A stretch of 64,000 bases of DNA from Coprinus comatus (GCA_034638255.1 JAWPGT010000010.1:558001-622000); one strand, 5' to 3'. Shown: positions 9,366-20,804, counted from the stretch's first letter. Notes: generated by a model not told the origin, from the sequence alone. Program-made: numbers and translations.

Positions 9366-11210
9366 ATGTCCAAGTTACGCACCCTTGAGAACGTGTTCCA
9401 ACAAAGCAAGGCTCCTCCTCAAGCACAGATATACCTTCAAGCACCGGTACACTCTCAAGCACCAATATACTCTCAAGTACCGGTACACCCTCAAGCACCG
9501 GTGTACGCTCAAGCACCAGTATATCCTCATGCACCAATGAATCCTCCAGCACCGGTACACCCACAAGCACCGATATACTCTCAAGCACCAGTATACCCTC
9601 AAGCACCAATGAATCCTCAAGTACCGGTACGCCCCCAAGCACCGGCACGCCCCCAAGCACCGGTATATGCTCAAGCACCAGTACATCCTCAAGCACCAGT
9701 ACATTCTCAAGCACCAGTACATCCTCAAACACCTATACAACATTTCTCCGCCAGTCGTACGCCGATGTCTAGTGAACCAGGTGAGCATTATACACAAAAG
9801 CAATATTTTGTGCTGCACATTAATCCGGCAAACAAGATTCTATCAACATCATTGAATCCGAATCTGCCAATTCGGAACCAAAAACGTATATTCATACTAC
9901 ATTCTACTCAACATCATCCTAACTGTTTTTGAAAATTTAGTGATGGAATGTGGAAATTCAGTTTCAAAAAGGTGAGTATAACGATTGGTAATGCGATACG
10001 TGCAGCTCATGTCGTAGCTTCAGATCAACTTCCCAATTCGTCAACGATCAGCAAAGGTTCAAAGTGTTAATGTTGCAGAAGTTCCTGAACGACAACGAAC
10101 CTGGCGTAACCTCAATCGTCGAGAAGCTAAGGATCTAGCAACGGACGAGATCACGGCAACTGATACTGTGATCGCGTAGGTGTTAATAATAGTAGATGTA
10201 CTATGCAATTTCTAACGCACAACACAATAGATTAATGGGTCCAACAGGCTCGGGCAAAAGTTCAGTGAGTGACGTCGGTTTCATGAGTATCTCGATGGCT
10301 AATTCTGTTGTATTTCCAAGTTTATCAGTACCGCCATTGGTACCGATGCGGGCGTCGGTCATAGTTTGGAATCTTGCACAAGCAAGATCAGGGCGATGAG
10401 AGTTAAAGTTCCCGAAGAAGATGTTGAAGTCGTTCTCGTTGATACACCTGGTTTTGATGACACACATAAATCAGACTACGAGATTCTGACACTTCTTTCG
10501 GATTGGTTGAAGAAGACGTACGTATTTATTTATCTTTTAAAAAAAAACAGACAATAACTTTTAACATCCCGTTTAGATATCAGAATAAGGTGTTCCTAAG
10601 TGGTATACTCTATCTTCATCGTATTACCGACAATCGTATGGCCGGAACACCGCTGAAAAATTTAAAGATGTTTGAAAAGCTCTGTGGTCCGGACGCATGC
10701 AGTCACATTGTTATGGTCACGACGATGTGGGATGAACTTGACGAACCAGGGATTGGAGATAATCGAGAGAAAGAGCTAACATCTACATTTTGGAAATCGA
10801 TGGTGAGGAAGGGTTCAACCACCATTCGACATGATAATACTTCAGAATCTGCTTGGACCATACTCGACCAGTTTGTGTCTAATGCCAAACAGCAACAGGC
10901 GATTCAGCTGCAGAAGGAACTGGTAGATCTCAAGAAAAAGTTACCAAAGACCCAGGCGGGACAGGAATTGTACTTCAAAGTCGAGGATGTTGTTAAAAAA
11001 CAGGAGATGCTAAAGCGAATGGTTGAAAAGCAGCTGAAGGGTGTCGAGCCGGATAGTGAAGTGTACAAGGCGTTACAGGAACAAATTCACCGTTTGGAGA
11101 GAGAACGGGCGGACACCATGGGAGATTTGGAAAAGTTGAGGATTCCAGTGATAGGGAGGTTATGGAAAACGCTTACTGTCAAGGCTCAGTCATTCAAACC
11201 ACAATCCTGA
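9366..11210 (+). CDS. GTPase F with Pro/Gln hexapeptide-repeat N-terminus
   Basis: Seven exons can be joined in one frame: 9366-9780, 9837-9885, 9941-9971, 10024-10175, 10231-10264, 10321-10517 and 10577-11210, giving 503 residues. The start is MSKLRTLENVFQQSKAPPQA. Residues 19-126 are 18 copies of a QAPVHP-type hexapeptide. A basic linker (KINFPIRQRSAKVQ) leads to DTVIA, the P-loop LMGPTGSGKSS, VDTPGFDDTHKSDYEIL, ILYLHRITDNRM, IVMVTTMWDEL, SAWTIL and a Lys/Glu-rich coiled-coil tail ending at FKPQS. The repeat is neutral and proline-rich, suggesting an extended or polyproline II arm that binds a partner or cell structure. All catalytic motifs are present. It is divergent from E. It is most like B in the segment after the P-loop (FISTAIGT, VGHSLESCTS). 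Confidence 0.85.
9420..9743 (+). repeat. 18-bp coding minisatellite, 18 units
   Basis: The array has 18 consecutive 18-bp units of the CAAGCACCGGTACACCCT type, each coding Gln-Ala-Pro-(Val/Ile/Met)-(His/Tyr/Asn)-(Pro/Ser/Ala). Units vary mainly at codons 4-6. There is no length drift within the array, so the frame is kept. Frames on the opposite strand are also open, as a by-product of the periodicity. Confidence 0.95.
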
Positions 11211-11648
11211 GATAGCAGTCGTAGCGTATATTTCAGCAATCTTCTCCCGATTACATTTGCTTATTTTGTCGCGTACCTGCTGTTAATACCACTCTTGTAC
11301 CCCCCATGAATACGAAAACCTTTGCCTATGCTGAAGCGAGGCCAACGCATGTTAGAGCACGAGGCACTTTAGTCGGGGATGTTGACATCGTGAAATGGAA
11401 GCCGATTTTTCCAATACACCAGATCCAAAGCACAAGCTCCAAGCAGTATTTTGGGATATTCCTTCTTGATTATCGGATGCCACCAGCCCTCCTCGTGCTC
11501 GTGGCTTGCGGATGCCTCGTGTTGAATATTGACATCAACTCCAAACTTCGAACTCCTTCACCTTTGTTTGTCACTTCTCACTCCCTATAAAAGGCCCAAA
11601 AGCTCACCGACGACTTCCTCATTACTACAACCCCTCCCCCTGAACCTA
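11211..11648. other. Spacer between F and G with TATA-like box
   Basis: No gene is supported. TATAAAA lies at 11586-11592, about 57 nt before the start of G, and is a plausible core promoter. Sequences resembling GGATGCCTCGTG occur around 11500 and recall the edge of the inverted duplication near 4800 and 46390. Confidence 0.4.
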
Positions 11649-12811
11649 ATGGAGGACATAGCCAAGATCGTACCAACTCTGAGAAGGGATGACCTTATCA
11701 TTGCGTACGCTTGAGTTTTTGTTTCTTATTCACCCTTCATTTACATAGATTTTCAGGTTTATGGGCCCAACGGGGTCTGGAAAGAGTTTCGTATGCTGAA
11801 TCTTTTCAACATCGAGAAATCATTGAACATAACCGATATGTTTACAGTTCATCGATCTTTTGACTGGCCAGGCTGGGAGACGTGCTGGTAGTTCGTTGAC
11901 ATCTGTAACCGAAGCTGTTCAAGCAACCCGAGTAAGGCATAAAGTATATGGTGACCGCATTGTCCTAGTCGATACTCCCGGGTTCGATGATACGAACAGA
12001 AGTGATATGCAAATTTTGACCATGATAAGTGATTGGATGAGCAAAACGTAAGTACCATAGTTGGTTTTCCCGTATACACCAGGACGCAGTGAATGATTTT
12101 GGTGTAGATACCAGAGAGAAGTAAAACTCGCCGGGTTGGTTTATCTCCATCGCATTAGTGACAATCGTATGTCCGGGGCACCATTAAAAAACCTCAACAT
12201 GTTTGGACAACTTTGCGGAGATATTGCCATGAATCAAGTCATTCTCGTATCCACGATGTGGGGTCGAGTAAAAGAAGACGTTGGAAAACAAAGGGAGGTG
12301 GAGCTGATGACCAAGTTTTGGGACAAGATGATTGAGAAGGGTTCGAAGACTCAACGTCTTTGTCCTACTACCCGAGAATCTGCCTGGGAAATCGTTGATT
12401 CCCTGATCAAGTCGAAGGTTCAACGGGAGGCAGTTCTGTTGCAGGAGGAGATGGTGGACCTTCACGTGGCGCTGAATGAAACACAGGCGGGAAAGGCATT
12501 GTACTCAGACCTACAGAAAGCTCTCTCTGACCAGAAACGGGTTCTCAACGATCTACTGAATCAAGTCGCGAGTTCTAGCAACGACCCAAGTCTAGTAAAG
12601 GAGTTGAGGAAGGAATACGACAGAGTAAACTCACAATTCCAGAAGACATTTGACGAGGTTAAGAAATTAAAGATTCCTTTTGGAAGGCGAATAATGTTGC
12701 TTTTCTTCGGCAAGAAAACACGCGCGGTGAGCTATTTTGATTTTCAGCGCCTGTACACCTGCTAATTGACTGCAACTCACGTAAAAATAGAAATCAATCA
12801 AGGTTACATGA
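11649..12811 (+). CDS. G-domain GTPase G (closest paralogue of A)
   Basis: Five exons (11649-11704, 11757-11790, 11848-12047, 12108-12726, 12791-12811) sum to 930 nt, 309 residues. The N-terminus is MEDIAKIVPTLRRDDLIIA, then FMGPTGSGKSF, FIDLLTGQAGRRAGSS, VDTPGFDDTNRSDMQIL, YLHRISDNRMSG, VILVSTMW, SAWEIV and a coiled-coil tail ending GKKTRAKSIKVT. The start is fixed by the conserved exon 1 shared with A. Both genes have the same exon phases and the same 21-nt last exon, so they arose by duplication; they now lie on opposite strands. A 150-bp degenerate copy of exon 4 lies at 15968-16116. Predicted cytosolic GTPase of unknown function. Confidence 0.88.
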
Positions 12812-12907
12812 ACAGTATTCGGTTTCTTTCTATTTTGCAAGGATACGGATATGTACATTCTTTCTATTCCATTTGGGAAATATAGCCTAATATGATGTAT
12901 GGCATGA

Positions 12908-14619
12908 TTAGGAGTCCTGATCAATCAGGAACTCCCCGATTATATTTTGTACATTTTGCGCTGCCTTTACCTTGCCTTCCACACTAACTCCTCGTAGAGA
13001 TGGATGGGAGTCCATCCATACAGGTAAAACTACCTGCTTCGGACCGTCAATGTTTCCGCGGATACTTTTACTAGTCCATGATGTATGACATGCGTAGCAA
13101 AGATATGAATCAATTGTGTCGAAGGTAGTAGCTTGAGCATCTAGCGATACTTTGGGATCCTTGTTATATGAACGTATTGATATCTTGTTTTTCCATTCTT
13201 GTACGCCCGGTTGTGCTGGTCTATTTTGCGTCATGAGTTGATATACGAATCAAGTGAGGAATAGTTTACCGTTCACAGAGTATACATTTGGAGGATGCAT
13301 TTTCTCTGGTGGTGAGTTTAGCACACGTCCGTGCAATGGTTGAAACAGTTGAAGGATAGTCCTTTTCTAGACCCATGATAAAATCTACAGGTATTATCAG
13401 AAAAAATGCTTAGTTTGCTAGAAAGAGGAACGGACCTCTGGTGAGAGCAGTTATGTCCTGCCGTCCCCCTAAGTAACAATTCTTGCCTATAATTCTCAAC
13501 CGAGACCACCAAGCATAGAAAGCACATTCTTTGATTCCTACTTCGCGAAGGGGACGAATAATACGAACACTTTTCTGTCCGCTAGTCCATTCTTCCTGAG
13601 ATTCCTCCCGAATAGTATAACCCCCGCCCTGTGACACAGATGATATGAGAGAAATTGATAGGGATGTCAAATTCGTCCCCAGAAGAAGATGCGACGATCC
13701 TGTTGACAAGGCAGAGTACAGAAGTAGAAGACGAATGAGTAGTTGAATGGCGTTCGATTTGGCAGTTTGGGTTGGAAATGAAGAAAGATAATTATATAAA
13801 GCGGACGTTGACGATCCAGCAGTGTCTGAAAGGCATTTCAAATAGAGCTCTAAAACTGATTAGTGATTGAAATAAATTTGAATTTCGAACCTATACCTTC
13901 ATTAACTATTTCTACTCCGAGTTTACTTGAATGACCGCCCCTCTTTTGCCACCATCCCTCATCGAAGGCATCTTCGAGTCGGAGATAGATATACTCGAAA
14001 CTTGAATAGCTTTCGACAACCTCCTTGACATCACTACTGATATCTTTTGGTTTCTGTTGGTTTCTGTTAAATGTTGATGTTACAACTATTAGATAACACT
14101 GACCTCGTCGAGGAAAGCCCCGGAAATGTCGACATGGGCGATAATAACTTTCGACCAAGGGCACCCACGATTAGGGTTTTTATCCAACTCATTTTGAATT
14201 TGTTTAGTGAGGTATGTATTGTGTACCAGGTCTATGAGCACACTTGAGCCCAAGCCTCCCGAATAACCGATTAGCAGGTTTCCGGCCGCTTTTAGGCCTT
14301 TGTGACGATGCATTTCGGGTCTGGGGTTGATAAGGTCTTCTAGTGCGCGTCGAAAGCGGATGGATATCAAAGGGTAAAAGCACTCCCTGGCAGAGCATGA
14401 GCACAGTGATCAGGATTTGTGATTCTCGTAGTCGCACTTGCAGTAGACTGCATGCCGAATAACAATGTTTCCGGGATTCAATTTGCACTTGATACAAGCC
14501 TTGGACTTGTCATATTTCTGGCGGCCTGAGATGCATCAGCTGGGAGGATCAACTCTGTTTCTCAACTTACGAGGCATAATTGGATCTGCCTCAGCACTTG
14601 GATTGCCGCAGGAAGACAT
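12908..14619 (-). CDS. CTU2: Cytoplasmic tRNA 2-thiolation protein 2
   Basis: CTU2/NCS2 partners CTU1/NCS6 in 2-thiolation of wobble uridine in cytosolic Lys, Glu and Gln tRNAs, in the URM1 sulphur-relay pathway. The start MSSCGNPSAEADPIMP is followed by two paired Cys motifs, CIKC and CKEC, typical of the N-terminal zinc site. The PP-loop-like segment LLIGYSGGLGSSVLIDL and VIIAHVDISGAF follow. The C-terminal part has ECAFYAWWSRLRI, LCYACHTSW and a tail NIIGEFLIDQDS, matching the family's acidic/aliphatic C-terminus. At least six exons; the middle joins were not all fixed. The gene is divergent from a remnant of the amidohydrolase 5' region, suggesting the two were once direct neighbours. This is a housekeeping gene and a useful synteny anchor. 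Confidence 0.88.
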
Positions 14620-14631
14620 GATGATCGAAGG

Positions 14632-14760
14632 TCAGGGTTTATTTATTCGTGTTTGGCTCGCTTGCATTCACATACAATCTGCTTCCCGACAAACTGTATA
14701 TACGTAGTCAACTCAGTTTCGCCCGAAGCTCATTGCTTCTCAAATTATAGTAAATCGATT
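14632..14760 (+). repeat. Partial copy of the amidohydrolase 5' region
   Basis: Starting GTCAGGGTTTATTT, this stretch matches pieces of 16117-16310 (start GTCAGGGTTGTATTT; then TGTTTGGCTC, ACATAC, AATCTG, CCCGACAA). The first coding exon there is internally shortened here. It appears to be a relic of the promoter and start of the amidohydrolase gene, now separated from it by 1.4 kb of DUF6535 pseudogene and GTPase fragment. Confidence 0.6.
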
Positions 14761-14991
14761 ACTTTTTCTACCCCGTAGATATTTTATTCATAGCCAAAAA
14801 ATTAGTCACAACGAAACCCCGCATAATGTGTCTGGTCTGTCAAAGTAAGCATCACTCTAGCATTTCGACACCTCGAGGCAAAGTCTTCTATGATTCCGAG
14901 GAAGCATTCCGAAATGTCTGAGAAGAAATGGTGGTCAGAGAGAAATAGAAAAAAATAGATGAGAGATGAGTGATAGGAAATATATCATTTA

Positions 14992-15967
14992 TCACATTTC
15001 ACAAGCAGCCTGCCAAGTATCGGTGCAAGGTCTTTGTGCTGCGCAGAGTCTACACAAGGAAAGAGACGCTGTTGAATATTCTGACCAAGGAATGACACGT
15101 GTTCTGAGCTGAGCAGGGCTAGGACGCTTGCAAAGTTCTTGCAAAATAGGAATTAATCCAATAACGATTTCCTGTAAAAGAACTAGAACAAAAGTTACTA
15201 GAATGAATATAGGTAGCATATATGGTCATTTACCCATCCCAAATTCCACATCAACCATTACCCCAGATCCAAAATGCCTGACAAGGGTGCAGGACGTTTC
15301 AGTGCTTCAGCGAATACCATTCCCCAATTGCCTCAATCACTGCCTTTGTACGAATCTTCCTGAACATCTTGTCGTCGTTGGTATCCTGTGCTGCAAAGCA
15401 CGTCAATAACACACACTCCTTCCACTCGCACTCGATTCCATCATGTAGCATAAAATTTTCATTCAACTTCATCCATGACTCAAAACAAGAAGCAAAGACC
15501 ATACAACAGTACGCATCCTGGGCAACTACAGTCGTTTGACTATACTCGCGTGATATCCATGATAATGCATCAGAAATTGATTCCGTAGCACCTGCATATT
15601 CCTTCCGCGCTTTCATACATGAAGTGTCACAATCCACCCAACCATGAATACCCTCCAAAGATTTCAACCATCCAAGTTCCCCGTACACAAATATCTGATT
15701 GATAGCATAGAACTTCAGTGATAGGTGAATTTACCATGATTGATGTGACCGGTATGGACAAAGCACAGGTGGAGTCTGAGTAATGTTAAGGGAGGGTTCT
15801 TGGTGAACTGTACGCCAGATGACTCGGAGGGTTGGAAGAATTGTAAAGGCGCCCAATGCGGAAACAAGTACAGTTACGGGTGCGGAGGCAAGCGACCTAG
15901 ATTCCCATTGCGAGACCACTAATCCAGTGAAAAAGAGACCAAGTGCACTAAGTAGGAAGAGTGGTAG
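14992..15967 (-). pseudogene. DUF6535 membrane protein, broken
   Basis: The minus strand reads MLPLFLLSALGLFFTGLVVS, then a second hydrophobic stretch (VTVLVSALGAFTILPTLRVI) and CPYRSHQSW. This pair of transmembrane segments plus the CPYRSxQxW signature is typical of the Agaricomycete DUF6535 family. Directly after SHQSW an in-frame TAA (15731-15733) interrupts the frame, which then continues as FYAINQIFVYGELGWLKSLE and further exons down to about 14992. The N-terminal cytosolic part normally preceding the first membrane segment is missing: at 15968 the sequence switches to a GTPase fragment of the opposite strand. Loss of the start plus a stop codon indicate a pseudogene. The function of DUF6535 is not known. 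Confidence 0.7.
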
Positions 15968-16116
15968 CATGTCTGGTGCACCATTGAAAGACCTCAACGT
16001 CATCTGCCACCTTCGTGGAGATGTTGTAATGAATCAAGACATTCTCGTATTCACGATGTGGGGTCGAGTAAAAGAAGACGTTGGAAACCAAAAGGAAGGG
16101 GAGCTGATATCCAAGT
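15968..16116 (+). pseudogene. GTPase exon fragment
   Basis: About 150 bp match the start of exon 4 of GTPase G (12160-12320): MSGAPLKDLN, VVMNQDILVFTMWGRVKEDV and EGELISKCQ correspond to MSGAPLKNLN, IAMNQVILVSTMWGRVKEDV and EVELMTKFW. It lacks the P-loop and switch exons and the tail. Both ends are abrupt, at the DUF6535 pseudogene and at the duplicated amidohydrolase 5' region. Confidence 0.8.
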
Positions 16117-16157
16117 GTCAGGGTTGTATTTAATAGTGTTTGGCTCTTCCGTTCTCC

Positions 16158-18746
16158 ATGCGCCAAATCTCCCTGTTCTTATCTGCTCTCGGCTTGTCTC
16201 TGTATACTTGGCATACGCTTTCGTCAACATACATAATCTGTTCCCCGACAAGTCGCGTATACACAGTCAATGCAGCTCAGCCAGAAGCCCAGTGCTTTTC
16301 AGTCAACAACGATCGCATCCAGCATGTTGGAAGCTATGGTATGTATCAGTCCTAAGCGTATATGCACCAATCTCATAGGTGTCAAGATGATGTCGCTGCG
16401 TTACATCTCACTATCCCAATTATCGACGTGAAATGGCGTATTGTGCACCCCAGAATCATGTTCTTGGATCCCGCCGACATCGTAGTCCCAGGGCTGGCTG
16501 GTAAGGATGTCTGGATATTTATAACGATACTCAATTGAAACCAACTTTTTGAAAGATGCCCATGCGCATGTATTGGAGAATGGTTGGATGATGCAGCTCC
16601 CATTAGCAGGCAGTGCCTCGATACAAGGTGAAAACATGTTCACTTGGGAAGCGAATATCTCATGCTAAGATGTCAACTAACACAGAGGTCGTGGAACGCA
16701 TTAAATCTTACATATATGCGCACCCAGACATTCTCCAAGACCGAGATCGTTGGATAGAAGGTATGGGCTGGGATCAAACTAGATGGCCTGATAACGAATT
16801 CCCAACCGCGGTATGTTTCAGCGATGCCATGCAATAAAGGTAACCTTATGATTTGTAATAGGAGGATCTCGACCGTGATCCACTTCTGCGCGGACGCCCC
16901 ATCTCGTTGAGCCGTGTCGATGGACATGCTCGTTGGGTATCTGCTCGAGTCTTGAGCATCATGGGAACTTTGCCTCAGGATGATGAAATAGTCGGTGGCC
17001 AGGTAATACGTGACGTTGATGGAAAACCTACTGGTTGGTCTCGTTTAATTTGTTGCAATATTTATTAAACCAATTCGCAGGCGTGTTTGTTGACAATGCG
17101 ATGGATCTGATTCCAACACCTGCTTGGACTGAACAACAAATGGAGGATTATTTCTCGACCACAATGAAAATGGCGTTGGAATATGGTCTTACAAGCATAC
17201 ATGATGCCGACACAAAACTGCATATGGTTGAGTTTTTCAAAAGGTTTGAGCATTGGCAAAAGTGGTAAATGGGTACTAACTTTCTTTCCAGAAAAGCCAA
17301 GCAAGGAGAGGTACCCGTGCGTCAAAGAACGTACCAATGTGTTTTATAACTATTTCAAGCATGCTTTAGATCCGCCTTTATCTCATGGGAGGGGTGACAC
17401 TCCCAGACAGTAGCACTTTCAATGATACTGCACAACTTGGAAGTTTCATTCAAAAAGACTGGGTGCATAACATTCCTCGATTTCTAGATTACGGAAAACA
17501 GAAGCGCTTGACTCTTCGAAGCGTGAAGCTGTTTGCAGACGGTAAAACTATCAACCCTAATATTTGATTTAATTTTCAACGATTTGCAGGTGCCTTGGGT
17601 TCTTGGGGTGCGGCTTTACTTGAGCCCTACTCCGATAATCCCTCTATCAGTGGGACTTTATTACAACCTCCAGAGGTTCTGAAAGCAGCTGTTTATAGAT
17701 ATTGGAAGGATAACTTGCAAGTGGTGAGTTCAAACCACACCTTCACACCTACCATGGGATAAGAATGTCTCTATAGAATGTTCACTGCATTGGAGACATG
17801 GCAAACAGGGTCACTCTGGATATCTTTGATACACTGAAATCCACTGAAGGGGCCGATTTTTTGGAATTGAGGCCACGTATTGAACATGCACAAATCATCA
17901 GCTTGGAAGACATCGAACGCTTTGGAAGTCTCGGTGGTTAGCATTGCATTTTTCTGATATTTTACGCAATCTTATCTTGCCGTAGTCATACCAAGCGTAC
18001 AACCAACGCATGCGTACGTTACCCTATACTTTTGAGACTCCTATGCTCATTTATACCAGTACATCGGACATGTGGTACGCTGAAAAACGATTGGTAAATC
18101 CGTCCACAAAAAGTGATATACACTGGCGCTGATCATATTCTAAGGGCCCCGAGAGAATCAAGGGCGCGTATGCCTACACCACGTTGCACCGGTTTGTGTT
18201 TTCCTTAAGGCTTGAGTCATTTAGGAATTCATTGTGTTTTGCTTCCTTAGCACATCAAAGCACGGAATCTTGCCACTCGGTTCAGATTTCCCTGTAGAAG
18301 GCGTCAATCCCCTCTTAGGATTCTACGCGTCTGTCTTGCGACGCGCGGTTGATGGGCAATCTCCACATGGTCCTAGCGGATGGTAGGTCAAGTTTTAAAA
18401 AAGAATGCTATCCTGATTATAATGTTTGAATAGGTACACAGAAGAACGCTTGACAAGGAAACAAGCCTTGAAAGGCATGACCTTAGATGCAGCGTATGCA
18501 TCATTCAACGAACACGAAATCGGGTCATTGGAAGTCGGTAAAAAGGCCGACTTTGTTGTGTTTGATCGGGACTTTATCATATGTGATGCTTGTGATGGAT
18601 CCGAGATTCTTAATGCAAAAACGAGAGCGGTTGTAGTTGATGGGAAAGTTGCTTGGGGTAAGCTACCAGAGTGGAATGCTTTGGGTGTTTTCCATGAGGT
18701 CTATGCCGTTGCGATAACATGGTGGCGTGACGGAGGTTTTTGGTGA
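16158..18746 (+). CDS. Amidohydrolase family protein (Amidohydro_3, YtcJ-like)
   Basis: This multi-exon gene encodes a metal-dependent hydrolase. The start MRQISLFLSALGLSLYTWHT looks like a signal peptide or membrane anchor. The metal site near the start of the TIM barrel is VPGLADAHAHVLENGW. Later barrel strands give WIEGMGWDQTRW, GHARWVSARVL, FADGALGSWGAALLEPYSD, NVHCIGDMANRVTLDIF, RIEHAQ and LPLGSDFPVEGVNPL. The C-terminal part has YTEERLTRKQALKGMTLDAA and SLEVGKKADFVVFDRDF, the usual end of the family, followed by a Trp-rich tail. Exon joins such as GSYDDVAALHL (acceptor after GTGTCAAG) keep frame throughout. The substrate is unknown; YtcJ-like enzymes act on amides, N-formyl compounds or similar bonds. 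A broken copy of its 5' region lies at 14632-14760. Probably a working gene. Confidence 0.85.
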
Positions 18747-19092
18747 TTATTAGTGGTAGATATGGTGAGATCATATATTTTGCGTGTGCGGTGGAATAAC
18801 TGATTCCTGTAATAATGCTAGTTCTTTGATATAACCGGCTTCGTGTTTCCTATGAAATAAACACAAATTGTCTACTATCAAAATGGATAAGTCCGATCAC
18901 TATCATCGACGAGAATAACTTTTATGAAAACCGAGCCCAAAAAACGTGTCAGCCTTAGGCGCCAGTCTATGAAATTACATCATACCTCGTGGCTTTCCTC
19001 CAAAAAACATACAGATTGACCTCGTGTTACCACCTCACGCTTATTCTCTTAAGGAGCGTTCAAGTAACCTATGCTAACCTATTTCCCGAAGG
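18747..19092. other. Intergenic, nothing recognised
   Basis: This spacer holds the 3' flank of the amidohydrolase and the upstream region of GTPase H. No gene or RNA was recognised. Confidence 0.4.
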
Positions 19093-20256
19093 ATGAACAC
19101 TTTTCAAGATATAGAACATATTAACACGACTGATATTGTTGTTGCGTACGTTCACCTGTCTACCCTCTGAATCTAGATCTTCGGTTAATGATGTTTAGTT
19201 TTATGGGACCTACGGGTGCAGGGAAGAGTCATGTACGTTTATCAAGTAAATTCGAACAAGGGTGATAATGTCACCATTCACAGTTCATTGACCTACTTAC
19301 CGGTGTCACCGATTCCGACGAGCGACGATCGGGTGACTCATTACAATCTGTGACGGCTGAGGTGCGGGGGTACCGTGTTAATGGGCATGAAAAATACGGC
19401 AATCGCCTTGTGCTTGTGGATACACCGGGTTTTGATGACACGACCAGATCCGATATGCAAGTGTTAGTGAACATCAGCAATTGGTTGCAGTCAACGTGCG
19501 TACCTCTAACAAAAATAAAACAATGACTCCCCAGCCGAGAATACTGATATTATAATCAGATATAAAAGGGAGATTAAACTTGCTGGATTATTGTATCTGC
19601 ACCGTATCACCGACAATCGCATGGGTGGATCCCCTTTGAAAAATCTTCGAATGTTTGGAGAACTGTGTGGGGAAGTTGCGATGAGTCAAGTCATTCTTGT
19701 GACTACCATGTGGGACAAAGTTTCTCTTTCTATTGGAGAAGCTAGAGAAAAAGATCTTTGTGATACATTTTGGAAACCAATGCTCGATAAGAAGTCGAGG
19801 TCTGATCGTCTGCAGGGCAATAGCAAAGATGACGCATGGCGTATCATCAATATCTTAGTGGAGGACGCAGTAAAGAAGGAGGCTATTCTTTTACAAGAGG
19901 AACTTGTGGATCTTAAGAAGCGACTCAATGAAACGCAAGCTGGAAAGGCACTATTCACAAACCTGCAACAACACCTCCATGACATGCGCGCACAGCTGAA
20001 AGATTTGATCGAAAAGACGAAGAATCAAGATAATGGGCAGCTTAACAAGATTTTGGAGGAGGAGTATTGCAGACTCGACCGAGAATTCCAAGAGACATTC
20101 AAAGAGGTCAAAAAATTAAAAATACCTATTGGTAGGCGAATCGCATTATTCTTTTATGGGAGGAAAGCTAGCACGGTATGTTATCCGATCACTTGATATA
20201 TATATAACATGTATTGAATCAAGTCTTTCCAGAAAGCTGTCAGAATTGCTGCTTAA
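19093..20256 (+). CDS. G-domain GTPase H
   Basis: Five exons (19093-19145, 19199-19232, 19284-19495, 19560-20175, 20233-20256) sum to 939 nt, 312 residues. The N-terminus is MNTFQDIEHINTTDIVVA, followed by FMGPTGAGKSH, FIDLLTGVTDSDERRSGDS, VDTPGFDDTTRSDMQVLV, LLYLHRITDNRMGGSP, VILVTTMWDKV, DAWRII (SAW position) and a long Lys/Glu-rich coiled-coil tail ending FFYGRKASTKAVRIAA. Exon number and phases are the same as in A and G. The insert before the switch is four residues longer (SDERRSGDS). All nucleotide-binding motifs are intact. The gene stands alone between the amidohydrolase and an AIG2-like gene. Confidence 0.87.
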
Positions 20257-20804
20257 TTATGTGCTCGACGCGCTTAGATTACTGAACACTAATGTATATG
20301 CCCCTGTGTGTTTATGCTCCGTTAAATTGGAAGAACTTCTGCGCTATCATCAGGGTGGTTCCACTTTGGCGCTCGATGTCTTACTTCTATGAGATACACG
20401 CACGCAGAAGAAGTCAGACTAGTTCCCCCGATCAAATGCAATACATGAGTCGGAAGGTATCACATATTCTTATGGCGCTATTATAGTCTTCGGTATAGAA
20501 ATAGCACTATATGATCCAGCCTTTCAGCCACAATACTTAATCTTCGCAAAACACCTTTCCGGTTAATAGTACTGGTAAACGACGTAGCATCTTCTGATTC
20601 CGCGGATCTGGCCATGGATGATGAAAGTTGCATTGTGTCAATATCTTTTCTGGTTAACCTTGTTCAATTTGACGTTACTTAGTGAGAAACGGAACGGAAA
20701 TGGCGGTCTAGACGGCCCGTTTCTCCCTATCACTTATATTTGGAAACTACATATAACACTGAGCGCTGACCAAGGCGCTTGCAATTATCCTTATCGTAGC
20801 AAGT
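20257..20804. other. Intergenic, nothing recognised
   Basis: The spacer is 548 bp. Short frames of 60-87 codons occur without motif support. It ends at the start of the AIG2-like gene. Confidence 0.4.

Noticed and set aside
9361..9818. Long antisense frames over the hexapeptide repeat (Val-Leu-Glu or Tyr-Arg-Cys-Leu patterns)
   Set aside because: They arise from the 18-bp periodicity; the plus frame joins in phase to a full GTPase, the antisense frames to nothing.
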